A DNA stretch of 12,700 nucleotides, from positions 1 through 12,700 of the forward strand of contig CAYNST010000103.1 of the NCBI GenBank assembly GCA_964399955.1, written 5' to 3'. The stretch comes from CAYNST01 sp964399955 (GTDB lineage Bacteria; Pseudomonadota; Gammaproteobacteria; Pseudomonadales; Cellvibrionaceae). The notes under the pieces are model-generated. The model was not told the origin of the DNA. It made no database searches and was given only the letters and a program-made list of their open reading frames with translations. Shown piece after piece: positions 6,628-12,700 of the stretch. The translations under genes and the position numbers were made by a program. Positions within the stretch are counted from its first letter, which is position 1, and the number at the start of each line of letters is the position of its first letter.

Positions 6628-8322
6628 CTAAAAGCGATTGGCTGCGGTGATAACCCATTGAAAGGGATCTACCCGATCTTTTTCCGCCAGCGGATAGGCC
6701 ACATCCAGGTGCAGCAGCTTGCCGACCCGCGCCTTACTGGAGCTCAGCCGCAAACCGAAGCCGACATTGCTCAGGTGTTGCGGCTGCCCGTAGCCGCCGC
6801 CCCAGGACCGTCCCGCATCAAAAAAAACCACCGAGCCGACTCGAATGAGACTGAACAGGTGCAGATTGGTGATATAGCGTTTCTCCAGGGTAATCAGGTA
6901 GCGTTTATCGCCGCGCTGGTAGCCGATGGGGTAACCGCGCAAGCCAAAGACTTCGTCGTTGGTCAGCTCATTGTGCTGTTGCAGGTTCACCCCCTGATCA
7001 AGACGCATGGCTGCATACCAGCGGTGCCGCTCTCCGACAAGGTAATAAAAGCCGAATTCAGCGCCAAGCAGCGTTTCGGACGCCTCGCCGGACTGCGGAT
7101 AACTGCGGTTGTCCAGATTCAAGCGCATACGCAGCAGACGCTTGCTGTCCAATTCCAGCAGATCGGTGTATTGCGCCTGCAGGCGCACCACATCTTCATC
7201 ATTGCCGAAGGCACTTGTGCCATAGCCAAGGCGCACCCGCCAGTTATAGCCCACCGAGATGTCTTCAATGCGAAACATTTGATCCAGATTGGTGTAGACG
7301 GCGAATTTGTTTTCAAGGTATTGGTATTCCACCCAGGGGTAGACAATGTTGTAGTTGGATGGCAAGCCGAGCAGTGTGCGCTCGGTCTCGTCAAACACGT
7401 GATGCTCCTGAGTAAGCCCAAGCAGCAGTCGTTGTGTAGCTTCCGGCTTAATTCTAAAAGCGCGGCCGGTATAGATCTGGCTGAAGGAGAAGGTATGCGA
7501 GTATGATGACACCTCCTCCCCCCCCAATCGAATGCGCTCCTCCAGCGCGGTTTTCTCGCTGTGAACGCCTGCGGCCCATGGTGCAGAGAGAGAATAGAAC
7601 CCTTGCTCCAGTGCTACCACATGCCCCTGACCGTCGGACGAATTGGACAACCCCAGGTGCAGGCTGACACGCGAGTCCAGCAGGTGGGGGCTGTTGAAAT
7701 CATACAGCCAGGACTCCCGGTCTTCGTCCTTGCTGTAGCCAATCGACAGTGCATTCCCGGTACCGGCCACGTTGCCCTCGCTCAGCGCAAATCCACGTTT
7801 GGTCTGGCCGCCTTCAAAACCAATGTCCACCTGCGGTTCTGTGGTCCATACATCCCGGGTGATCACCACCAGGGCAACTTCGTCACCGCAATCTTCATCC
7901 ACCAGAATACGTGCATCGCCCAGATAGGGCTGCGACCGCAGTATGCGCTCGGACTCAGCAATGTTTCGTGGTTGGAGGACAGTGTCTTCCTCAAACAGTA
8001 ACTGGCTTTTGATAACCTGCGGACGCGTGTGTATATGCAGCCGGTTGAGCAGGCGGAAAAGAGCGTTATCTTCGTCGGGGTTGTCTGTGTCAAAAATATA
8101 CACTTGCCGAATACGGATACTGCCGATGGTTTTCCCCGCGTGATCGCTGTAGCCTTCCCCAAGGCTTGGCTGGGCACTTTCTTCGGCGCGGCAGCTGCTG
8201 TCCAAGCTGACCTCCTGCAAGGCCAACTCGGACGCGCTGACCCGGACTGACAGAGCAAGCAAAAGTGCCAGGCTGCAGTGGACAAACCGTTTGGGTGAAA
8301 CAATGGCGCAATGGCGACCCAC
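6628..8322 (-). CDS. Omp85/BamA-TamA superfamily outer membrane protein with one POTRA-like domain
   Basis: A 564-aa exported protein with a signal peptide (core CSLALLLALSVRV, likely cleavage after SA30). Residues about 66-158 (IGSIRIRQVYIF ... ITRDVWT) look like one POTRA domain, and the rest has the alternating pattern of a beta-barrel. The barrel contains FGLRGYPIGYQRGD, with LRGYP at 461-465 matching the conserved (V/L)RGY/F motif of loop L6 in Omp85 proteins, then VVFFDAGRSWG (498-508), and it ends in Phe564 as expected for a BAM substrate. Cys44 and Cys145 in the periplasmic part may form a disulfide. It is not BamA itself, which has five POTRAs and is longer. The start is a GTG at 8322 with AAGGAT about 8 nt upstream. 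It leads the likely operon with yajQ. The transported substrate cannot be told from sequence. Confidence 0.85.
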   Translation of the reverse strand: MGRHCAIVSPKRFVHCSLALLLALSVRVSASELALQEVSLDSSCRAEESAQPSLGEGYSDHAGKTIGSIRIRQVYIFDTDNPDEDNALFRLLNRLHIHTRPQVIKSQLLFEEDTVLQPRNIAESERILRSQPYLGDARILVDEDCGDEVALVVITRDVWTTEPQVDIGFEGGQTKRGFALSEGNVAGTGNALSIGYSKDEDRESWLYDFNSPHLLDSRVSLHLGLSNSSDGQGHVVALEQGFYSLSAPWAAGVHSEKTALEERIRLGGEEVSSYSHTFSFSQIYTGRAFRIKPEATQRLLLGLTQEHHVFDETERTLLGLPSNYNIVYPWVEYQYLENKFAVYTNLDQMFRIEDISVGYNWRVRLGYGTSAFGNDEDVVRLQAQYTDLLELDSKRLLRMRLNLDNRSYPQSGEASETLLGAEFGFYYLVGERHRWYAAMRLDQGVNLQQHNELTNDEVFGLRGYPIGYQRGDKRYLITLEKRYITNLHLFSLIRVGSVVFFDAGRSWGGGYGQPQHLSNVGFGLRLSSSKARVGKLLHLDVAYPLAEKDRVDPFQWVITAANRF

Positions 8323-8343
8323 TCAGAGATCCTTGTTAGAAGA

Positions 8344-8370
8344 ACAGATGTGCAACATTCGTTAGGTTCC
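8344..8370 (-). promoter_or_regulatory. Possible sigma-E-type promoter upstream of the Omp85-like gene
   Basis: On the minus strand GGAAC (8370-8366) is followed after 17 nt by TCTGT (8348-8344), resembling the sigma-E pattern GGAACTT / TCTGA, one base tighter than in degP from memory. The start site would be near 8338, leaving a very short leader before the Shine-Dalgarno at 8334-8329. Outer-membrane assembly genes are common sigma-E targets, which makes the match plausible but unproven. Confidence 0.3.
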
Positions 8371-8505
8371 AATGCCTGGCACAGGGGTGATGTCACAGTA
8401 TTGGCGACCGGCCAGGTAAGCATTCCGCGCCCGCTGAAATCTACCCATAGCTGCGTTATGAATGGCCCAATGCCCGCGCGTGAACTTGCATTTTTCGTCT
8501 TGCTT

Positions 8506-8531
8506 TGCACAAGCGTGCACGCGGTCTGCAC
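8506..8531. repeat. Phased TGCAC direct repeats with central palindrome
   Basis: TGCAC occurs at 8506-8510, 8516-8520 and 8527-8531, i.e. at 10- and 11-bp steps, about one helical turn. The middle copy lies within the perfect palindrome GCGTGCACGC (8513-8522). Such phasing is typical of cooperative protein-binding sites. The position, about 180 bp from each start codon, fits an operator or activator site, but no regulator can be named. Confidence 0.35.
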
Positions 8532-8705
8532 GGCCACGGGCGTGCCGAACCATTGCCCGGTCACAATCTTTGACCTCCGGCTACCGGAAGCGTCATTGTT
8601 ATTGTCGTTATACGCAGCCGGCCTGTTGAGGCGGTGGCTCGCCGGCTAGCGCATTCTGCCCTATTCCCTTTAACATGGTCCAACCCCTTCTGGAAAGAGC
8701 CTCCT

Positions 8706-10223
8706 ATGTCCGTGCACACGCTGTTGGATCAAATTGAGCGGATCGGCAACCGACTGCCGCACCCAACTCTCTTGTTTGTCTATCTTTGTGCACTGGTACT
8801 ACTGCTGTCCTGGCTGGCGGCAGCAGTGGGCGTGGCGGCACAGCATCCTGTTTCCGGGGTTTCCCTGACCGCGCAAAACCTGTTGAGCCGGGAGGGGTTA
8901 GATCGCATTCTTTCCCAAACTGTGACCAACTTTGTGCAGTTTGCGCCCGTGGGAACGGTACTGGTTGCCGTATTGGGCTTGGGGGTGGCGGAGCACTCCG
9001 GTCTGTTGGCCACCGTGCTGCGCGCCACCCTCCTTAGGGCGCCTCACCAGCTGCTGAGCTTTTTTGTAGTCACCGCAGGCGTCCTGTCAAGTTTAGCCGC
9101 CGATGCCGGCTACGTTGTACTTATCCCGCTGGCAGCGCTGGTATTTCTCGCCGCCGGGCGTCATCCGGTGGTGGGCATGGCGGCGGCCTTTGCCGGCGTT
9201 TCCGGCGGCTTCTCCGCCAATCTGCTGATCTCGCCGTTTGACGCCGTGTTGGCGGGTATTTCCAGCGAGGCCGCGCAATTGGTGGCACCGGGCTATGAGG
9301 TCAATGCGGCTGCCAATTATTACTTTATGGTGGTATCCACCCTGGTGATCGGGGTGAGCGGAAGCTGGGTCACGGAGCGGATCATCGCCCCGCGATTTGC
9401 GCCCTATCAGCCGGACAATGCCGCGCCTGGCCGACAACTTGCGCCTCAGCTGACGGCGGCAGAGCTGCGTGGCCTCAAGGGCGCAGGGGCGGGGTCTCTG
9501 GTGCTGCTGGCACTTTTGCTTTGGGGCTTACTGCCCAGGGATGGCTGGCTACGGGAAAGTGGCAGCGGCTCGATTCTGCAGGGCCCGTTCATGCACGGCA
9601 TAGTCACGGTCATTGCCCTGTATGCGGCGGTCAGCGGCGTGATATTCGGCAGGCTCTCTGGCCGCTATCGCAAAAGGTCGGATTTTATTCAGGGCATGGA
9701 GCAGCACATGGCGGGCATGGCGGGCTACCTTGTGCTGATGTTTTTTGCCGCCCAGTTTGTCAGCTACTTTGCCTGGAGCAACCTGGGCAGCATCATGGCC
9801 GTCAAGGGCGCCAATATGCTTCAGCAACTGGCGCTGCCTCCCGCCTGGCTGCTCTTGGGCTTCATAGGGCTTGCGGCTTTTATCAATTTGTTTCTGGGCA
9901 GTGCCTCAGCAAAGTGGGCTCTGCTTGCCCCGGTTTTTGTACCCATGTTGCTGCTGGTGGGCCTCAGCCCGGAAGCAGCACAGGTCGCCTACCGGATTGG
10001 CGACAGCAGCACCAACATCGTCACCCCGCTGATGCCCTACTTTGGCGTGGTGGTGGCTTTTGCCCAGAGGTATCAGAAGGACATAGGCGTAGGCACCATC
10101 ATAGCTACCATGCTGCCGTACAGTTTGACATTCCTGCTCAGTTGGAGCCTGCTGCTCATGCTCTGGACCTGGTTTGCGTGGCCGCTGGGGCCGGGGGCTG
10201 AGATACTGGCACTAAGACATTGA
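8706..10223 (+). CDS. AbgT-family transporter (MtrF/YdaH-like)
   Basis: AbgT-family inner-membrane transporters import p-aminobenzoyl-glutamate (E. coli AbgT) or export folate-pathway antimetabolites such as sulfonamides (N. gonorrhoeae MtrF, Alcanivorax YdaH). The product is 505 aa (E. coli AbgT 508), very hydrophobic, with many membrane segments and re-entrant-loop-like stretches. The start MSVHTLLDQIERIGNRLPHP matches the family's ERIGNKVPHP. Key residues of YdaH, from memory D180, N390, W400, P418, R426 and D429, appear to correspond to D179, N394, W404, P422, R430 and D433 (RIGDSSTNIVTPLMPYF). The GDSSTN..TPL signature is closer to MtrF/YdaH than to AbgT, so export is somewhat favoured. 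ATG 8706 has GGAAAG about 8 nt upstream; an upstream GTG (8634) is less likely. No abgA/abgB hydrolase genes are adjacent. Confidence 0.92.
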   Translation: MSVHTLLDQIERIGNRLPHPTLLFVYLCALVLLLSWLAAAVGVAAQHPVSGVSLTAQNLLSREGLDRILSQTVTNFVQFAPVGTVLVAVLGLGVAEHSGLLATVLRATLLRAPHQLLSFFVVTAGVLSSLAADAGYVVLIPLAALVFLAAGRHPVVGMAAAFAGVSGGFSANLLISPFDAVLAGISSEAAQLVAPGYEVNAAANYYFMVVSTLVIGVSGSWVTERIIAPRFAPYQPDNAAPGRQLAPQLTAAELRGLKGAGAGSLVLLALLLWGLLPRDGWLRESGSGSILQGPFMHGIVTVIALYAAVSGVIFGRLSGRYRKRSDFIQGMEQHMAGMAGYLVLMFFAAQFVSYFAWSNLGSIMAVKGANMLQQLALPPAWLLLGFIGLAAFINLFLGSASAKWALLAPVFVPMLLLVGLSPEAAQVAYRIGDSSTNIVTPLMPYFGVVVAFAQRYQKDIGVGTIIATMLPYSLTFLLSWSLLLMLWTWFAWPLGPGAEILALRH

Positions 10224-10237
10224 GCTGGAATCCCAGC
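10224..10237. terminator. Short hairpin between convergent stops
   Basis: GCTGG-AATC-CCAGC fills almost exactly the 16 nt between the transporter stop (10223) and the dehydrogenase stop (10240). No T-run follows on either strand. It could be a minimal bidirectional barrier or chance. Confidence 0.25.
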
Positions 10238-10239
10238 CG

Positions 10240-12018
10240 CTAAAAGTCCGAATCCTCCACCGCCATGAGCGCGTCCGGTCCTGCCGCAATGCTGGCCCCC
10301 AGGGCGTGAATGCGAGGCAACAGGTGTTGGTAATAAAACCGGGCCGTTTTGATTTTTCCTGCGGCGCCAGACCCGTCCGGGCGCGCATGAGCCGCGCAGC
10401 CCATTTGAGCCCACAAAAATGCATACAGCACATACCCGAACAGGTGCAGATAACTGTTTGCGGCAGCACCCGGTGCGCAGGCATTGTGCCTGGCCTGCTG
10501 CAAGAGCAGGTCGGTTGTGCGTTGTAGCAGCAGGATGGCGTCGCGCAGCGGCTCATTCAAGCGTAATGCCGCCAGCGTGGCGGCCTCGCGCGCCATCCAG
10601 GCGTCCACCTCGGCCAGGAACAACGCCATAAGCTCGCCGTCGCAAGCCACAGTCTTGCGGCCGACCAGGTCGAGGGCCTGAATGCCGTTGGTGCCTTCGT
10701 AAATCTGGGTAATGCGCAGGTCCCTTACCCGCTGCTCCTGCTCCCACTCACGGATGTAGCCGTGGCCTCCCAGTACTTGCTGGCCCAGCACCACGCAGTC
10801 GAAAGCCTGGTCGCTTAGGAATGCCTTGACCACCGGGGTCAGCAGGCTGGTGATTTTCTGCGCCTTGGTTTGCTCGCGCTCATCCGCTGCATAATGGGCG
10901 CGGTCCAACCAGTCAGCCGTATATAAGTAACAGGCGCGGCCGGCTTCGGTGCAGGCCTTCATGGTCATCAGCATGCGTCGCACATCCGGGTGCACCAGCA
11001 GTGGGTCTGCGACCAGCTCGGGCGACTGCGCACCGCTTGGACTCCGCCCCTGCAAACGCTCGCGCGCGTAGGCCAGGGCGGTACGGTAGGACGCCTCCGC
11101 CACACCTACGGCCTGGATACCTACCGCCAGGCGTTCGTGGTTCATCATGGTAAACATGGTGGCCAGCCCCTGGTTGGGCTGACCCAGCAACCAGCCCGTG
11201 GCAGCGTCAAAGTTCATCACGCAGGTGGCAGAACCTTTGATGCCCATCTTCTTTTCCAGGGCGCCACACCCCAGGCGGTTTCGCTCGCCCAGGGTGCCAT
11301 CGGCCGCAGGTAGGAATTTGGGTACCAGAAACATGGATATGCCTCGGCTGCCGGCCGGCGCATTGGGCAACTTGGCCAGCACCAGGTGCACAATATTGGC
11401 GGCCATGTCGTGCTCGCCCCAGGTAATGAATATCTTGCTACCGGTGATGCCGAATGTCCCGTCTGCGCGGGGCTCTGCTTTGGTGTGCATCAGCCCCAGA
11501 TCCGTGCCGGCGTGAGGTTCGGTCAGGTCCATGGCGCCAGACCATTCGCCGCTGTATAACCTGGGCAGGTACAGCGCCTTGAGTTCGTCGCTCGCATGGG
11601 CATCTATGGCTACACAGGCACCCGAACTTAGCATCGGCGCGAGGCCAAATGACATGCAGGCGCCTTGCACCATCTCCTCCACGCAGGCAACCAGAGTCTT
11701 CGGCAGTCCCATTGCTCCGTATGCCGGGCTGCCCGCCAGCGCGCACCAACCCGCATCGGCAAAGTCCGCGTAAGCCTGTCGAAAGCCGTCGGCGGTAAGC
11801 ACCTCGCCGTCTTGCAGACGGCAGCCCTGCTCATCGCCGGTGCGATTCAACGGGGCAAGAACGCTCTGACAGAAGCGCCCGGCCTCTTCAAGAATGGCTT
11901 CCGCCGTGGGCCGGTCGAGCTCCGCCGTTGCCGCCCAGGAGGACCAGTTCCCGTCGCAGGTCAAGGTTTCAAACAACAGGGTCTGAAAGTCTTGTAGCGG
12001 TGGCGCGTAATGGGTCAT
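10240..12018 (-). CDS. Acyl-CoA dehydrogenase, DmdC-like long form with C-terminal extension
   Basis: An FAD-dependent acyl-CoA dehydrogenase catalyses alpha,beta-desaturation of an acyl-CoA and passes electrons to ETF. At 592 aa it is of the long class: a short N-terminal extension (MTHYAPPLQDFQTLLFE), the N-terminal helical domain (about 40-156), the beta domain with GAMDLTEPHAGTDLG (161-175), the C-terminal helical domain to about 455, and a further helical domain (about 465-590) seen in the DmdC group. The catalytic base is expected at Glu441 in ITQIYEGTNGIQA, equivalent to Glu435 of Ruegeria DmdC. VLGGHGYIREWEQEQRVRD precedes it, as in the family. Family members act on 3-methylmercaptopropionyl-CoA or ordinary fatty acyl-CoAs; which applies here cannot be told, and no other dmd or beta-oxidation gene is present. 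The start has a strong GGAGG 7 nt upstream. Confidence 0.94.
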   Translation of the reverse strand: MTHYAPPLQDFQTLLFETLTCDGNWSSWAATAELDRPTAEAILEEAGRFCQSVLAPLNRTGDEQGCRLQDGEVLTADGFRQAYADFADAGWCALAGSPAYGAMGLPKTLVACVEEMVQGACMSFGLAPMLSSGACVAIDAHASDELKALYLPRLYSGEWSGAMDLTEPHAGTDLGLMHTKAEPRADGTFGITGSKIFITWGEHDMAANIVHLVLAKLPNAPAGSRGISMFLVPKFLPAADGTLGERNRLGCGALEKKMGIKGSATCVMNFDAATGWLLGQPNQGLATMFTMMNHERLAVGIQAVGVAEASYRTALAYARERLQGRSPSGAQSPELVADPLLVHPDVRRMLMTMKACTEAGRACYLYTADWLDRAHYAADEREQTKAQKITSLLTPVVKAFLSDQAFDCVVLGQQVLGGHGYIREWEQEQRVRDLRITQIYEGTNGIQALDLVGRKTVACDGELMALFLAEVDAWMAREAATLAALRLNEPLRDAILLLQRTTDLLLQQARHNACAPGAAANSYLHLFGYVLYAFLWAQMGCAAHARPDGSGAAGKIKTARFYYQHLLPRIHALGASIAAGPDALMAVEDSDF

Positions 12019-12085
12019 GAGGAAGCCTCCTGTGGTTGAGCCGTGTTGACGCCGGACAACGCCAAATGGAAGGGCGCTGTCCCGC

Positions 12086-12140
12086 CAAACCTGGCTTGAG
12101 CACCGAAAGCGGTGGCGCTACTATCTTTACGACAGGTTTG
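12086..12140. promoter_or_regulatory. Nested inverted repeats upstream of the acyl-CoA dehydrogenase gene
   Basis: CAAACCTG (12086-12093) and CAGGTTTG (12133-12140) are perfect 8-nt complements 39 nt apart. Between them CACCG-AAAG-CGGTG (12101-12114) forms a second 5-bp hairpin. The pair lies 68-122 nt before the dehydrogenase ATG, where operators or a leader structure would be expected. A weak minus-strand -10 (GATAGT, 12120-12125) lies inside. The half-sites contain CAAAC/GTTTG, which recalls the PsrA-type G/CAAAC...GTTTG/C motif of fatty-acid regulators, but the spacing here is much too wide for one dimer site. The rest of 12019-12230 shows nothing else clear. Confidence 0.35.
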
Positions 12141-12230
12141 ACTTAGAAGGGCAAGCAATCTCACAGCGGCCCGCCTGCCCATAACCTTCAGCTTAGCTCA
12201 GCCGCCTGCTGCGAAGGAGATTACGGCAGA

Positions 12231-12587
12231 TCAACTCCACGCGTCCAGCAGATTGCCCAGCGTATGATTGGCTGCTTCCACCACGCGAGCGGATGCGGTG
12301 AACACCAGTTGCTCTCGCCGTTGATCCACCATTACACTGCTCAGATCCCTGCTGGTTGATCTGCCTGAAGCCGCTGCATGGTCCGCCTGTACCACCGACT
12401 GTTTGGCCGGCAGATCGGCCACCGCTGCGCCAGCAGGTGCAAGGGGAACCGCGCCCACACTGGCCGCGCCCCGCTGATGCGCGCTGTGCGTGTTGAGCTT
12501 GCTGACTTCATCTGCTATCTGATACATCCTTCCCTGGCTTTGTTGAATACCCGACACACCTGCTCTGAACACTGAGTCGTGCAACAT
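12231..12587 (-). CDS. Small flagellar rod/hook-like protein (118 aa)
   Basis: The two ends resemble the terminal helices of flagellar rod and hook proteins (FlgB/C/E/F/G type). The N-terminus SVFRAGVSGIQQSQGRMYQI (5-24) continues into ADEVSKLNT, like the SGL.AAQ..L...ANNIANVNT start. The C-terminus LVFTASARVVEAANHTLGNL (94-113) ends in LLDAWS, like the A.A.V...AD.MLG.LL.I end. The middle (about 34-85) is a short Ala/Ser/Pro-rich linker instead of the usual beta domain, so the protein is much shorter than real rod or hook proteins. It may be a stand-alone flagellar-like mini-protein; function unknown. The start is well supported by GGGAGG about 6 nt before the ATG. A TATACT (12645-12640, minus strand) could be its -10, but no good -35 is visible. 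No other flagellar gene is in the window. Confidence 0.6.
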   Translation of the reverse strand: MLHDSVFRAGVSGIQQSQGRMYQIADEVSKLNTHSAHQRGAASVGAVPLAPAGAAVADLPAKQSVVQADHAAASGRSTSRDLSSVMVDQRREQLVFTASARVVEAANHTLGNLLDAWS

Positions 12588-12639
12588 ACTCTACCTCCCG
12601 ATAGGCAGCTACTTGATGGGCATGCAATGCCACACTCAA

Positions 12640-12672
12640 AGTATAGCGTTTTGCGGCCAGCGGTCGTGCCGC
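12640..12672 (-). promoter_or_regulatory. Possible -10 element and inverted repeat upstream of the flagellar-like gene
   Basis: On the minus strand TATACT (12645-12640) lies 52 nt before the ATG. The 17-18 nt spacing leads to no acceptable -35 (CACGAC), so activation by a regulator would be needed if this is used. GCGGC (12653-12657) and GCCGC (12668-12672) form a short inverted repeat over the -35 area. No sigma-54 (GG-N10-GC) or sigma-28 promoter was found, which one might expect for a flagellar gene. Upstream sequence is cut by the window edge. Confidence 0.25.
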
Positions 12673-12700
12673 TCATCGGCAGGCACTTGTACTGGCGGGG

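Larger units (their letters stand above)
8323..8705. other. 383-nt divergent intergenic region
   Basis: This stretch separates the minus-strand Omp85-like gene from the plus-strand transporter gene. It holds the sigma-E-like candidate, a set of TGCAC repeats around a palindrome (8506-8531), a small hairpin TCCGG-CTA-CCGGA (8576-8588) and two GCCGGC palindromes (8617-8622, 8641-8646). No convincing sigma-70 promoter for the transporter was found. Short open frames cross it on both strands but have no start signals, domains or coding character that I can defend. Confidence 0.5.

Noticed and set aside
6355..7506. Long plus-strand frame (383 codons) opposite yajQ and the Omp85-like gene
   Set aside because: Antisense shadow of two well-supported genes; no start signal and no domain.
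7863..8564. Minus-strand 233-codon frame
   Set aside because: It lies mostly inside the Omp85-like gene in another frame; that gene has a signal peptide, POTRA pattern and barrel, while this frame shows nothing protein-like.
8311..8649. Plus-strand 112-codon frame in the intergenic region (also from ATG 8459)
   Set aside because: No ribosome binding site, no recognisable domain, composition unlike neighbouring genes; it also overlaps the start of the Omp85-like gene.
9521..10201. Plus-strand 226-codon frame inside the transporter gene
   Set aside because: Out-of-frame shadow of the AbgT-family coding sequence, which is uninterrupted.
12588..12700. Sigma-54 or sigma-28 promoter for the flagellar-like gene (GGCA, TTGC and GCCGAT words present)
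   Set aside because: The GG-GC spacing is wrong for sigma-54, and GCCGAT lacks a TAAA at the required distance for sigma-28.
1..12700. Search for CRISPR arrays, tRNAs, rRNA, insertion-sequence ends, integron attC sites and phage genes
   Set aside because: No regularly spaced repeats, cloverleaf sequence, transposase or integrase motifs, or paired terminal repeats were seen by eye.

Overview
The window reads as ordinary chromosome of a gammaproteobacterium. GC is by eye in the upper fifties. The rlmE-ftsH pair divergent from yhbY, an RlmJ, a YajQ and an AbgT-type transporter fit a marine, Cellvibrionales- or Alteromonadales-like lineage; this placement is a guess from gene content. No tRNA, rRNA, CRISPR array, insertion sequence or phage gene was found.

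Left part (1-2661): the 5' half of ftsH and all of rlmE lie on the minus strand. The 213-nt gap between them carries three stem-loops and a 74-codon frame that overlaps both neighbours. yhbY is divergent on the plus strand, followed by a small secreted or lipoprotein-like hypothetical. Middle part (2740-4877): rlmJ (minus) is divergent from a plus-strand exported protein with a long coiled coil. Together with rlmE and yhbY this makes a region rich in ribosome-maturation genes.

Minus-strand cluster (4957-8322), in transcription order: a one-POTRA Omp85-like outer-membrane protein, yajQ, and a homologue of the eukaryotic tRNA-queuosine mannosyltransferase (QTMAN/GTDC1, formerly DUF3524). Gaps are about 40 nt, so they are probably co-transcribed. 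A 383-nt region upstream holds a sigma-E-like promoter candidate and a group of phased TGCAC repeats. It separates this cluster from a plus-strand AbgT/MtrF/YdaH-family transporter.

Right part (10240-12700): a 592-aa acyl-CoA dehydrogenase of the DmdC-like long form is convergent with the transporter. Upstream of it is an intergenic region with nested inverted repeats, then a 118-aa protein whose two ends resemble the terminal helices of flagellar rod/hook proteins.

The most interesting points are the bacterial QTMAN homologue linked to yajQ, the structured rlmE-ftsH junction with its possible small ORF, and the uncharacterised coiled-coil and flagellar-like proteins. Nothing here is clearly a new defence or mobile system.
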